Below, piece after piece: positions 52,675 through 61,032 of a DNA stretch of 64,000 bases (position 1 is the stretch's first letter; each line of letters opens with the position of its first letter). This stretch comes from Arcanobacterium wilhelmae (GTDB taxonomy: Bacteria > Actinomycetota > Actinomycetes > Actinomycetales > Actinomycetaceae): assembly GCF_029632765.1 (NCBI RefSeq), contig NZ_CP121247.1:1116001-1180000 (forward strand), written 5' to 3'. The notes beneath the pieces are model-generated. The model was given only the letters and a program-made list of their open reading frames with translations, ran no database searches and was not told where the DNA came from. A program made the translations under genes and the position numbers.

Positions 52675-53760
52675 ATGGCACGCACGCTCGCCTCGGCACT
52701 CGCGCTCGCAACCACGGCCGCGGCCTTCACGCCCACCGCCGCTTCCGCGGTCACGGGAACGTCCGCGCTCACACTCGCACCGACGTCGCCGGCTACACTC
52801 CAAATCAACTACCAAGTCAAGAAGGGCGATTCCTTCTGGGCAATCGGCCACCGATTCGGCGTGCCGATGCGCGAGGTCGCGGCCGCTAATGGTCTGAAAC
52901 TCACCGACGTCATCCACCCAGGCCAGCTTCTCGTCATCCCCGCGGCGCAACCGCGCACCGCCGCCGCAAAGCCAGCGCCAGCGCCTGCTGCGAAGGTTCC
53001 AGCGAAGAAGGCAAAGCCAGCCACTGCGCCAGCACCGCGTTCGGCGGCAAAGTCGGGCGTCTACACGGTCCGCGCAGGCGACACTCTCTCCGCCATCGCA
53101 CGCTCGAACAACACCACCGTTTCCGCCCTCGCCTCGCTCAATAAGATCGCCAACCCGTCGCGGATCTACGTCGGCCAGCGCATCGTGCTGTCCGCGCCGA
53201 CGGCGACCGCGCCAACAACGAAGGCGGCACCGGCCTCGAAGGCTACACCTGCAGCGAAGAAGACAGCAACGAAACAACTCGTGACCAACAACTTCCCGGG
53301 CTACACGTACGCCAGCGCCACCGTTGCGGCGGCGAACGCAAACAAGAACGCCCTCGTCGCCCGCTCCCACCCCTCGCGCGCACAGGTCCAGGCGATGGTC
53401 GCTGCCACAGCACGCGCCATGGGCGTCAACCCGCGTCTTGCGCTCGCCCACGCCTACAACGAATCCGGATTCGATGCTTCCGCAGTGTCCCCCGCAAACG
53501 CGATCGGAGTGATGCAGGTGATCCCCTCCTCCGGGAAATGGGCAGAGAGCCTAGTCGGTCGCAAGCTCAACCTGCTCGACGTACAGGACAACATCACCGC
53601 TGGCGTCGCAATCATCCGCTACCTCCAGACCCACGCAAGCTCACTGGAGCAAGGCATCGCAGGCTACTACCAAGGCCTGGGCGGGGTACGCAAGTACGGA
53701 ATGTACCCCGATACCAAGGTCTACGTGGCAAAGATCAAAGCTTCAATGAAGAAGTTCTAA
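52675..53760 (+). CDS. secreted LysM and lytic-transglycosylase (SLT) protein
   Basis: Cell-wall hydrolase, 361 residues. A signal peptide (about 1-25, AAASAV cut) precedes LysM1 (residues 45-88: YQVKKGDSFWAIGHRFGV), an Ala/Pro/Lys linker, LysM2 (129-172: YTVRAGDTLSAIARSNNTT) and the C-terminal SLT domain (about 235-361) with LALAHAYNESGFDASA, whose Glu263 is the expected catalytic acid, and AIGVMQVIP. AGGAGG lies four bases upstream of the ATG. The neighbour PknL-like kinase suggests wall-growth control. A dispersed 12-mer copy is at 52777-52788. Confidence 0.93.
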   Translation: MARTLASALALATTAAAFTPTAASAVTGTSALTLAPTSPATLQINYQVKKGDSFWAIGHRFGVPMREVAAANGLKLTDVIHPGQLLVIPAAQPRTAAAKPAPAPAAKVPAKKAKPATAPAPRSAAKSGVYTVRAGDTLSAIARSNNTTVSALASLNKIANPSRIYVGQRIVLSAPTATAPTTKAAPASKATPAAKKTATKQLVTNNFPGYTYASATVAAANANKNALVARSHPSRAQVQAMVAATARAMGVNPRLALAHAYNESGFDASAVSPANAIGVMQVIPSSGKWAESLVGRKLNLLDVQDNITAGVAIIRYLQTHASSLEQGIAGYYQGLGGVRKYGMYPDTKVYVAKIKASMKKF

Positions 53761-53763
53761 ACC

Positions 53764-53800
53764 ATGAGTGCGGCGCGGGAACTGCCCGCGCCGCACTCAT
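53764..53800 (+). terminator. terminator of the LysM-SLT gene
   Basis: A perfect 16-bp stem (53764-53779 with 53785-53800) closed by AACTG; no T-run. Confidence 0.85.
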
Positions 53801-53837
53801 GTGCGATTGCTCAAACCACGCCCACCCAAATATTCGG

Positions 53838-53843
53838 TAGGCT
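53838..53843 (+). promoter_or_regulatory. leaderless -10 box of the PknL-like gene
   Basis: TAGGCT six bases before the GTG at 53850. Confidence 0.5.
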
Positions 53844-53849
53844 AGGCGT

Positions 53850-55852
53850 GTGAATTCTTCAGACCCACTCATCGGCTCGGCGATCGACGGCCGCTACTAC
53901 CTCACAGCGCGTATCGCTCGCGGTGGCACGGCCACTGTGTACCGTGCACGTGATTCACGCCTAGATCGCGACGTTGCTCTGAAGATCATCCATCCCCACC
54001 TGGCCGAGGATCCCTCGTTTGTTGAACGATTCATCCGCGAGGCTCGCTCTGCCGCTTCACTCTCCTCGCCACATATCGTCTCCGTTTACGATCAAGGCAT
54101 CGCGCGTGTGGGCGGAGCGGACCGCGCCTACCTCGTCATGGAACTCATGAGCGGGCCGAACCTGCGCACCGAACTCAACTCTCACGGCTCGCTTCCCATC
54201 GGCGCAGCCCTCGCCATCACGCGTCAAGTCCTGCGCGCACTGGCCGTTGCTCATGCGAAGAACGTGATCCACCGTGACGTCAAACCAGAAAATATCCTGC
54301 TTGAATCATCCATCGACACGTCGGCTGTGATGTCGGCGCCGAAGGTCAACGCGAAAGTCGCCGACTTCGGTCTCGCGCGAGCCGCATCGGATCCGCGCGG
54401 AACCTCCACCGGCACTCTCCTCGGCACCGTCGCCTACGTGCCGCCAGAACTCGTCACGCACGCAACAGCGTCCCCGACGTCGGATATCTATTCCACCGGC
54501 ATCATGCTCTATGAACTGATCGCAGGCGCATTGCCGTTTGAAGGCGAAACCGCCATCCAGATTGCGTTCTCGCACGTCAACACACCCATGCCACGGCTGA
54601 CGGAGCTCGCGCAGTGGATGCCGCCGGTATCGACTCCCTCATCGCTTTGTTTACCTCGAAAGATCCTGCCAAGCGCCCTGCAACCGCGTCGGCGGCGATC
54701 GACGCACTCGACGACGTCGCCGCCTCCGTCCCTGACGAACTACGGTTTCGGCGCATTCCGGTGTTCCCCAGCGCACAGCCCGTCGCCCCGGCAGCAACAG
54801 CGGTTCTCGAGCGCTCTGAGGCCCCCACAGCACCGTCGCACAACCCGCCGTCGCAGGCCACGATCGCACTCCCCCAAGTTTCGCGTGGGCCCGTCCAGCC
54901 CACGGCTCGCCTCGACGTCGGCACGGGCACTACCACTGAACTTCGCCAGGCGCGTCCAGCCACACGCAAGCGCCGGTGGCCCGCCGTCGTCGTCCTTCTC
55001 ATCCTCCTCGCCGCCGCCGCAACCGGCGCCTGGTGGTATTTCACCAAGGGGCCCGGGCTTCGAATTGAAGTGCCTGCCGTCGCCGGGGAAACAACAGTCT
55101 CTGCAGAAAAGTCAATACTCCATGCACAGTTGCAGTCGAAAATAGAATCTGCGTACTCCGATACCGTCGCCAAAGATACTGTCATCGGCACCGATCCGGA
55201 GGCTGGAACAAAAATCCACCCCTCGCGTGTGGTCACCATCATTGTCTCGCGCGGTATCGAACAGGTGGAAGTCCCCGACGTCGTCGGGAAGAAATCCGAG
55301 GACGCACAAAACGCCCTTACCGAGGGCCGCCTCTCGCCCGAGATCGCGGAAGAGTATTCCGAGGACGTCCCCGCGGGCGAGGTCATTACTCAGAAGCCTG
55401 CTGCGGGGAACCACATCAACCACGACTCCACAGTCACCATCACCGTCTCGAAAGGCCGCCAACCCATCGAGATCCGCGACTACACTGGCTCCTCAGGCGA
55501 GGTCGCATCGGGTGAGCTCAGGGCCCTCGGATTTGCCGTGGACGTGAAGGGAACATTCTCAGACACCGTCCCCGAAGGTGAAGTGATCTCACAAAAGCCC
55601 GCCTCAGGCACCGGCTACAAGGGCGACACCATCACGCTTACCGTGTCTAAGGGGCCCGAACTTGTCGAAGTTCCCTCCGTCTTCGGCAAGCAGAAAGACA
55701 ACGCGGTCAAGGAACTTGAAAAAGCCGGCTTCAAAATAAAGGTTGAAGTGGACGCCCTGTGGGGCGAAGTGTTCGGCACAGTTCGAGCTCAAAGCCCCGC
55801 CGCCGGCGAAAAAGTGAAGAAGGGAAGCACCATCACGATCAATGTCGTGTAA
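53850..55852 (+). pseudogene. PASTA-domain serine/threonine protein kinase (PknL-like), split by an apparent -1 frameshift
   Basis: Frame 1 (53850-54623) encodes a complete-looking kinase domain: RGGTATVYRARD glycine loop, Lys45, HRDVKPENI (Asp143), DFGLA (172-176), TVAYVPPELV. Near 54621-54626 (CCGCCGG) the reading must slip back one base; frame 2 then continues GIDSLIALFTSKDPAKRPATA, a Pro/Thr linker, one membrane span (VVVLLILLAAAATGAWWYF) and about four PASTA repeats to 55852. Without the shift frame 1 runs on for 174 unrelated residues to 55145. It is a one-base deletion, a sequencing error or programmed slippage. Other residues are intact and the context equals pknL. Confidence 0.85.
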
Positions 55853-55944
55853 TCCCGCGCTCATATGAAGCGCGCGCTCGCACCACCAGACGAGCGAGCC
55901 AGCTACCCCGAACTAGGCTCCGGTTCCGCCGTGGGGTGATATTT

Positions 55945-57273
55945 TCAGCAACGATCGCGCAGGATCTGCGCCACCTCGAAAGCCAGTTCAAGCGCCTGCT
56001 CGTGATTGAGTCGCGGATCGACGAGAGTCTCGTATCGTTGCGGCAGATGCTCTTCAAGGATTTCGTTCGAACCGCCCAGCACCTCGGTGACGTCGTCGCC
56101 AGTAAGCTCGATATGAATTCCGCCCGGCACAGTGCCTGCGGCGCGGTGCACGTCGAAAAAGCCTGCAATCTCCGCGAGCACGTCGGCCATCCGGCGGGTC
56201 TTGAAGCCATTCGCGTAGAACGTGTTCCCGTGCATCGGATCGCAAATCCACGTCACTGGCCGCCCATCGCTCCTCACAGCCTCCACGATCGCAGGCAACA
56301 GGTGACGGACGTTGCCAGCTCCCATCCGGGTGATGAACGTGAGCCGGCCGGGAACGCCGTCAGGATTGAGACGATCGATCAGGCGCAAACACTCACCGGG
56401 CGTAGCATTGGGGCCAATTTTCACTCCGATCGGATTTGCCACCTGAGACAGTAGCTCCACGTGCGCGCCTTCCGGATCGCGGGTGCGCTCGCCGATCCAC
56501 AAGAAGTGGGCGGACGTATCGTAGAGCCGGTCCGACAGTGCATCGGGACGGATCAGCGCATCCTCGTAATCCAGCAGTAGCGCCTCATGGGAAGAGTAAA
56601 AATTCACGGTTGTGAGTGGATGTGCCTGCGCACCAGCAGCCGAAATAAATCGCAGAGCACGATCAATTTCCTCTGCCATCTCGTTGTACCGCTCGTAGGC
56701 CGCATTGCGGGCGAAACCGCGGTTCCATTCATGGACGAGGTTGACGTCGGCGAAGCCGCCATGTGAAAGCGCTCGAATAAGGTTGAGTGACGCTGCGGAC
56801 CGCGAATACATCGTCAGTAACCGGCCCGGGTCTGGCATGCGTGCCTCGGCAGTAAACTCGTACCCGTTCACAGCATCGCCGAAGTACGACGGGAGCGCAA
56901 CGCCGTGGCGAACTTCCGTGGCATGCGTGCGGGGCTTGGCATACTGACCGGCAATGCGGCCGATCTTCACGACAGGAACGGAGGCCGAATACGTGAGCAC
57001 AATCGCCATCTGGAGGATTGTCCGCACCTTCGCGCGAATCGGCTCTTCTCCCGAGGTAGCGAAGGATTCTGCACAGTCACCGCCTTGGAGCACGAACGCT
57101 CGGCCTTCGCCTGCGGCGGCCAACTGGCTCATCAGAGCGTCCGCCTCTGGAGCAAAAATCAGTGGCGGGAGTTCACGAATCTGTTCGATCACAGCGCGCA
57201 GACGCGCCGGATCACGATACGCCGGCTGGTGAAGCGCGGGCTTCGCCTTCCAGGATGGGATTGATTCGTTCAC
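55945..57273 (-). CDS. aroG: 3-deoxy-D-arabino-heptulosonate 7-phosphate synthase, class II
   Basis: First step of the shikimate pathway: joins phosphoenolpyruvate and erythrose 4-phosphate. 442 residues, the plant/actinobacterial class II type. Motifs: QGGDCAESFA (metal Cys), VKIGRIAGQYAKPRT, ALSHGGFADVNLVHEWN, GERTRDPEGAHVELLSQVANPIGVKIGP (in parts), VTWICDPMHGNT and GGIHIELTGDDVTE. All metal-ligand motifs are present. The GTG start is six bases after TAAGAT, so leaderless. Its adjacency to the PknL-like gene matches mycobacteria. Confidence 0.95.
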   Translation of the reverse strand: MNESIPSWKAKPALHQPAYRDPARLRAVIEQIRELPPLIFAPEADALMSQLAAAGEGRAFVLQGGDCAESFATSGEEPIRAKVRTILQMAIVLTYSASVPVVKIGRIAGQYAKPRTHATEVRHGVALPSYFGDAVNGYEFTAEARMPDPGRLLTMYSRSAASLNLIRALSHGGFADVNLVHEWNRGFARNAAYERYNEMAEEIDRALRFISAAGAQAHPLTTVNFYSSHEALLLDYEDALIRPDALSDRLYDTSAHFLWIGERTRDPEGAHVELLSQVANPIGVKIGPNATPGECLRLIDRLNPDGVPGRLTFITRMGAGNVRHLLPAIVEAVRSDGRPVTWICDPMHGNTFYANGFKTRRMADVLAEIAGFFDVHRAAGTVPGGIHIELTGDDVTEVLGGSNEILEEHLPQRYETLVDPRLNHEQALELAFEVAQILRDRC

Positions 57274-57279
57274 ACCGAT

Positions 57280-57285
57280 ATCTTA
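57280..57285 (-). promoter_or_regulatory. leaderless -10 box of aroG
   Basis: On the minus strand TAAGAT, ATCGGT, then the GTG start. Confidence 0.55.
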
Positions 57286-57332
57286 ATCGGAGACGGCCAG
57301 CCACGTGCGCCAACGCGTTGTCCGTTTCCTCA

Positions 57333-57366
57333 CGACGCCGGTGGGAAGCCTTGCGCACCGGCGTCG
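57333..57366. repeat. second inverted pair of the dispersed motif
   Basis: CGACGCCGGTG (57333-57343) and CACCGGCGTCG (57356-57366) are exact complements with a 12-base loop, in the gap between aroG and pfk. The right copy is a full GCACCGGCGTCG (57355-57366). A further GCCGACGTCG lies at about 57399. Confidence 0.85.
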
Positions 57367-57440
57367 ACAGCCCCGTCCAACCGTGTCGGGAAACTTGTGC
57401 CGACGTCGAGAACCTTGCAGGCCGAATGTGCGAGAAACAC

Positions 57441-57470
57441 GGAGGGCGGCCACTTGCGCGACCGCCCTCC
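57441..57470 (-). terminator. terminator of the phosphofructokinase gene
   Basis: GGAGGGCGG (57441-57449) pairs with CCGCCCTCC (57462-57470), 12-base loop; on the minus strand it is followed by GTGTTTCTC. Confidence 0.75.
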
Positions 57471-57486
57471 TTACGTCAGCAACTGA

Positions 57487-58698
57487 TTACTTCGCCGACC
57501 ACGCCTGGCCGATCTCGCCCATCAGCTCACCGAACCACTCCTGGTTCGTGTTGAACGGCTTGTGGCCTGCGATGCGCGGGAACGCGATCACCGAAAGCTC
57601 GTCGTTGTTCTCCTCATCCTGGCCAACAACGCCCGGCGTTCGAGCAAATGCGGCCTTCACAGCGAGCTCCGCAACCTCGCGGATCAGCTTCAGATCCGCC
57701 TCGTTCGAGGCTGCCGAACGCGAGAAGTACCCCGACTTCTGCACCATGACCTTCTCCGCGCCAATCTGCTGGGAGAACTTCTTGGCGAACCACTGGCCCG
57801 GGTTGATCGTGTCGAGCTTGACGTGGCCGAACGCGTCGCGCTCCGGCTCTTCTCCATCCTCAACCATCTCTTCGATGATTTCAGCAACGCCGGCCCCCTC
57901 CGAGAGGAAGATGTTCACGTTGCCCTGCTCGTCCATGATCTTACGAAGGCGCGAGGCCTCAACGTCGAGATCGAAACCGATCTCTGGCAGGTAGAGGGCG
58001 TGCACGTCCCACCGCTCAGCCGACAGGCCAGCCTCAGGCAGCCACTGCTGCTCCTTGACCCACTGGTGGTAGTTCGCGGTGGCCTGGGCTGCGAGGTAGC
58101 CACAGTTGCGGCCCATGATCTCGTGAATGATAAGCATGCGCGGGTTCGAGCGGTGCTCGCCAATAATGTTCTGAGCGAACTTGGAGGCCTCGTCCGCGGC
58201 GGTCCATGCACCGAGCGACTGCTTGATCGGCACGATGTCGTTATCGATCGTCTTCGGCAAGCCAACCACCGTCAAGTCGTAGTTGTTCTCCTTGAGGTAG
58301 GCGGCCAGATCGGCTGCAGCAGTGTTCGTATCGTCGCCACCGATGGTGTGGAGCACGTCCACGCCGTCCTTCTGGAGCTGCTTGGCGGCAACCTCGAGCG
58401 GAAGTTCGCCTTCCTTGACGAGGCCGCGATCGATGCAGTCTTGAACGTTGGTGAGCTTCACGCGCGAGTTGCCGATCGGCGAACCGCCGAAACGGGTCAG
58501 GACTTCAGCGTTCTTGCGAACCTCATCGCCGAACACCACGTACTGGCCCTTGAGCAGGCCGTAGTAACCGTACTGGTAGGCGATGATTTCGACTTCCGGG
58601 GCCTCGCGGGTGTAGATCTCGACGAGATCGCCGATGGCGGTCGAAAGGCAGGGGGCAAAGCCTCCGGCAGTGAGCAGGGCAACGCGACGAACAGACAT
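57487..58698 (-). CDS. pyrophosphate-dependent 6-phosphofructokinase
   Basis: Phosphorylates fructose 6-phosphate. 403 residues. The donor-site motif reads TIGGDDTNT (Gly-Gly-Asp-Asp at 120-123) where ATP-using enzymes have GGDGS, and GLPKTIDNDI follows at 147-155; Asp and Lys at these places are the known signature of PPi use. Further family motifs are IIHEIMGRNCGYLAAQA and HVKLDTINPGQWFA. Lengths near 400 are typical of the PPi group. AAGGAAA precedes the ATG. PPi use is inferred from these two residues, not measured. Confidence 0.88.
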   Translation of the reverse strand: MSVRRVALLTAGGFAPCLSTAIGDLVEIYTREAPEVEIIAYQYGYYGLLKGQYVVFGDEVRKNAEVLTRFGGSPIGNSRVKLTNVQDCIDRGLVKEGELPLEVAAKQLQKDGVDVLHTIGGDDTNTAAADLAAYLKENNYDLTVVGLPKTIDNDIVPIKQSLGAWTAADEASKFAQNIIGEHRSNPRMLIIHEIMGRNCGYLAAQATANYHQWVKEQQWLPEAGLSAERWDVHALYLPEIGFDLDVEASRLRKIMDEQGNVNIFLSEGAGVAEIIEEMVEDGEEPERDAFGHVKLDTINPGQWFAKKFSQQIGAEKVMVQKSGYFSRSAASNEADLKLIREVAELAVKAAFARTPGVVGQDEENNDELSVIAFPRIAGHKPFNTNQEWFGELMGEIGQAWSAK

Positions 58699-58750
58699 CG
58701 GTTTCCTTCCATACTTGAGAACAGTAATGCGGCTCCATTCTATCCGGTGT

Positions 58751-58756
58751 TAGTGT
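58751..58756 (+). promoter_or_regulatory. leaderless -10 box of the small membrane-protein gene
   Basis: TAGTGT seven bases before the ATG at 58764. Confidence 0.45.
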
Positions 58757-58763
58757 GAAACCC

Positions 58764-59156
58764 ATGAGCAAGGAATGGGATGCGGACGCCGAGTGGCGCA
58801 AGGCACAAGAGGAGATAGCCCGCGGTGGGAGTTCAGTCCCACGCGAACCGTCGGGCGAAGCTCGCGCTGTGGCAGGCAGTGGCCCGCGCGATTGGCGTCC
58901 ACCCGAAATCGACGAGCCTGAAACTTTCGATCGAGACGTCTTAGAGCGCCCCAGCGAGCGCTTCTCGCCGACGTCGGTAGCGCTTTTCGTTGTCGCAGCA
59001 GTTGCGTTCGTCGTCGCTTTCCTCGGGCTGTTCGGCGTGATTGGCGGCGAAATTGCGGGCACAGCTGGCGCAGCGGGTTTCGTTGCACTGGTAGCCGCGA
59101 TCTGGTTTTCGCTTCCCGCCCACCGCGATTTCGATGACGACGGTGCCCGAGTCTAG
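58764..59156 (+). CDS. small two-span membrane protein, function unknown
   Basis: 130 residues. A hydrophilic N-terminus (MSKEWDADAEWRKAQEEIARGG, given in part) rich in Arg, Glu and Pro reaches to about residue 68. Two hydrophobic segments follow: VALFVVAAVAFVVAFLGLF (about 72-90) and GTAGAAGFVALVAAIWFSL (about 100-118), and a short acidic tail. No family recognised with certainty; similar short proteins occur in actinobacteria. An in-frame GTG three codons earlier is less likely because it overlaps the -10-like box. Confidence 0.7.
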   Translation: MSKEWDADAEWRKAQEEIARGGSSVPREPSGEARAVAGSGPRDWRPPEIDEPETFDRDVLERPSERFSPTSVALFVVAAVAFVVAFLGLFGVIGGEIAGTAGAAGFVALVAAIWFSLPAHRDFDDDGARV

Positions 59157-59187
59157 ATGATCTGCGTTTCGTGTCATACCTCTGAAC

Positions 59188-59193
59188 TAGCGT
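59188..59193 (+). promoter_or_regulatory. leaderless -10 box of the DnaQ-UvrC fusion gene
   Basis: TAGCGT seven bases before the ATG at 59201; the in-frame GTG at 59192 overlaps this box. Confidence 0.45.
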
Positions 59194-59200
59194 GGGCTGC

Positions 59201-60970
59201 ATGAACAACGACTCACGCCCTGGCGGGCGCCTCGATCTTGCCTCGCGTGTGGCGCACCGTAAGGGCCAACGCCACTCAGATCAGCAGCTCACGTTCGACG
59301 GTCTCGGCCCCGAGCTCATCGACGTCACCTTCGTCGTGGTCGATTTGGAAACCATTGGCGCAAAGGCCGGCGCCAACTCGATCACCGAGATCGGTGCGGT
59401 GAAGGTGCGAGGCGGCGAGGTGATTAGCGATTTTTCCACGCTCGTGAACCCGCGCGCCGTAATCCCTCCGTTCATTACCGCGCTCACGGGCATCTCGCAG
59501 GCGATGGTCGCCACTGCGCCTGGCATCGAGGAGGCCCTCCCGGCGTTCTTCGCCTTCGTCGGTTCGCGCACGGATACCGTGCTCGTTGCGCACAACGCAC
59601 GCTTCGACGTCGGGCAGCTGCGCGGTGCAGCGGAGGCGATCGGCTACCCGTTCCCGAAAATCGCCACTGCGGATACTCTCGCACTCGCACGCAAAGCGTT
59701 CACAAAAGACGAGGTTCGCAACTACAAGCTCTCCACGCTCGCAGCCTTCATCGGAGCCGAAACTTCACCCACGCATCGCGCTCTCGACGACGCACGGGCG
59801 ACTGTCGATCTGCTCCACGCGATCCTAGCTCGACTCGGAGGTCTCGGGGTCACACATCTCGCCGATCTCGCAACTGCCGCCGATCCAGTCCCTGCGAAGC
59901 GTCGAGCCAAGGCCCACCTCGCCGATGGTCTTCCACGTTCCCCAGGCGTGTACAAATTTATCGGCCCGGGAGGCGACGTCTTGTACGTCGGCACCTCACG
60001 CAACGTCTACTCACGCGTTCGTAGCTATTTCACCGCGGCTGAGAAGCGCAAGCGGATCGCCGAGATGGTCGATATTGCAGTGGGTGTCGAAGCGATTGCG
60101 ACAGCCACCGTGCTTGAAGCGAACGTGCTCGAGGTTCGGCTCATCGATGAACTCGACCCGCCATATAACCGGCGATCGAAACGTTCCCAGAGCAGGCCAT
60201 GGGTGATGCTGACTGAAGAGCCTCATCCGCGGCTGAAAGTTGCCAGGAAGATTACGTTAGAACAAGCCGCCCTGGCCCTTGGCCCATTTGGCGGTGAGCG
60301 CGCGGCGCGGGCCACAATTGACGTTCTCAACGACGCCACCGGGTTACGCTCGTGCACATTGAAGATTCCTGCTGATGGCGGCCTCCTCCCCTGCCACCTT
60401 GCAGAACTGGGAAAGTGTACGGCGCCATGCATCGCCGGCGATCACCAAACGGAACAGCGTGAACAGGTATGCGAGGCGCTCAGCGGCGCGATCCAGCCGG
60501 TGACGGCTATGGCGCTCGAGCGGGTTGATGTGCTTGCTGGCTCTGGCCGTTTCGAGCAGGCGGCAGAATATCGCGATCGCATCTTCTCGCTTGTGCGCGG
60601 CGGGCGTTCACGCGAGCAGCTCGTGCCGGTGCTTGCGGCGCGTCGAATCTGCGCGGCCCACCGCGTGCGCGGCGGGTGGGAGATCATTGTTACCGACTAC
60701 GGCCGCTTGCGTGGAAGCGTGTTTGCTCCCGATTCTGGATCGCCTCGCGCGGCTGCTCAGGCCCTCATGGAGAGAATCGAACCTCTTGAGGCTCCTCAGC
60801 ACGCAACAGCTCACGCACCCCTCGACGAAACGCAACTCATCGCCCGGTGGCTGTGGCAGGAAGGGACCCGTCTGATCGAGGTTGATTCAGATACGCCGTT
60901 AGCCATGCGGCCCGACGGCGCAACATCGATCATCCTGCCTGAACGCGACGACGGGCCAGATTTGGGCTGA
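59201..60970 (+). CDS. DEDD exonuclease - GIY-YIG (UvrC-like) fusion protein
   Basis: 589-residue two-enzyme protein. N-terminal DEDDh exonuclease (about 40-215): VVVDLETIGAKAG, VLVAHNARFDVGQL and THRALDDARATVDLL, with the three catalytic acidic sites and His. Then a GIY-YIG nuclease (from about 243): PGVYKFIGPGGDVLYVGTSRNVYSRVRSYF-type core (GVYKF, VLYVGTS) and a UvrC-like middle with the CTAPCIAG Cys pair, plus a UvrB-interaction-like segment DVLAGSGRFEQAAEYRDRI. The UvrC RNase H-like half is missing, as in Cho. Known as a DnaQ-UvrC-type family in actinobacteria; role in repair is inferred. Exo I reads DLETIG rather than DLETTG. Confidence 0.9.
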   Translation: MNNDSRPGGRLDLASRVAHRKGQRHSDQQLTFDGLGPELIDVTFVVVDLETIGAKAGANSITEIGAVKVRGGEVISDFSTLVNPRAVIPPFITALTGISQAMVATAPGIEEALPAFFAFVGSRTDTVLVAHNARFDVGQLRGAAEAIGYPFPKIATADTLALARKAFTKDEVRNYKLSTLAAFIGAETSPTHRALDDARATVDLLHAILARLGGLGVTHLADLATAADPVPAKRRAKAHLADGLPRSPGVYKFIGPGGDVLYVGTSRNVYSRVRSYFTAAEKRKRIAEMVDIAVGVEAIATATVLEANVLEVRLIDELDPPYNRRSKRSQSRPWVMLTEEPHPRLKVARKITLEQAALALGPFGGERAARATIDVLNDATGLRSCTLKIPADGGLLPCHLAELGKCTAPCIAGDHQTEQREQVCEALSGAIQPVTAMALERVDVLAGSGRFEQAAEYRDRIFSLVRGGRSREQLVPVLAARRICAAHRVRGGWEIIVTDYGRLRGSVFAPDSGSPRAAAQALMERIEPLEAPQHATAHAPLDETQLIARWLWQEGTRLIEVDSDTPLAMRPDGATSIILPERDDGPDLG

Positions 60971-60984
60971 GACGCATAGAAAAA

Positions 60985-61018
60985 TGTGTGGGGCACATCG
61001 ATTGATGCGCCCCACACA
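60985..61018. terminator. bidirectional terminator between convergent genes
   Basis: TGTGTGGGGC (60985-60994) pairs with GCCCCACACA (61009-61018), with an inner CATC/GATG pair after one mismatch. It is preceded by AAAA on the + strand, giving a T-run in the minus direction. Confidence 0.85.
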
Positions 61019-61032
61019 TGAGTTCACAGAAT

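Noticed and set aside
54624-55145. The 174-residue Pro/Arg/Ser-rich tail of the unshifted kinase frame
   Set aside because: It is the out-of-frame reading of the PASTA gene; no family pattern.
54614-55852. A separate PASTA-domain membrane gene starting at 54614
   Set aside because: Its first residues complete the kinase domain's C-lobe, and no promoter or ribosome-binding site is seen, so it is the second half of the kinase gene.
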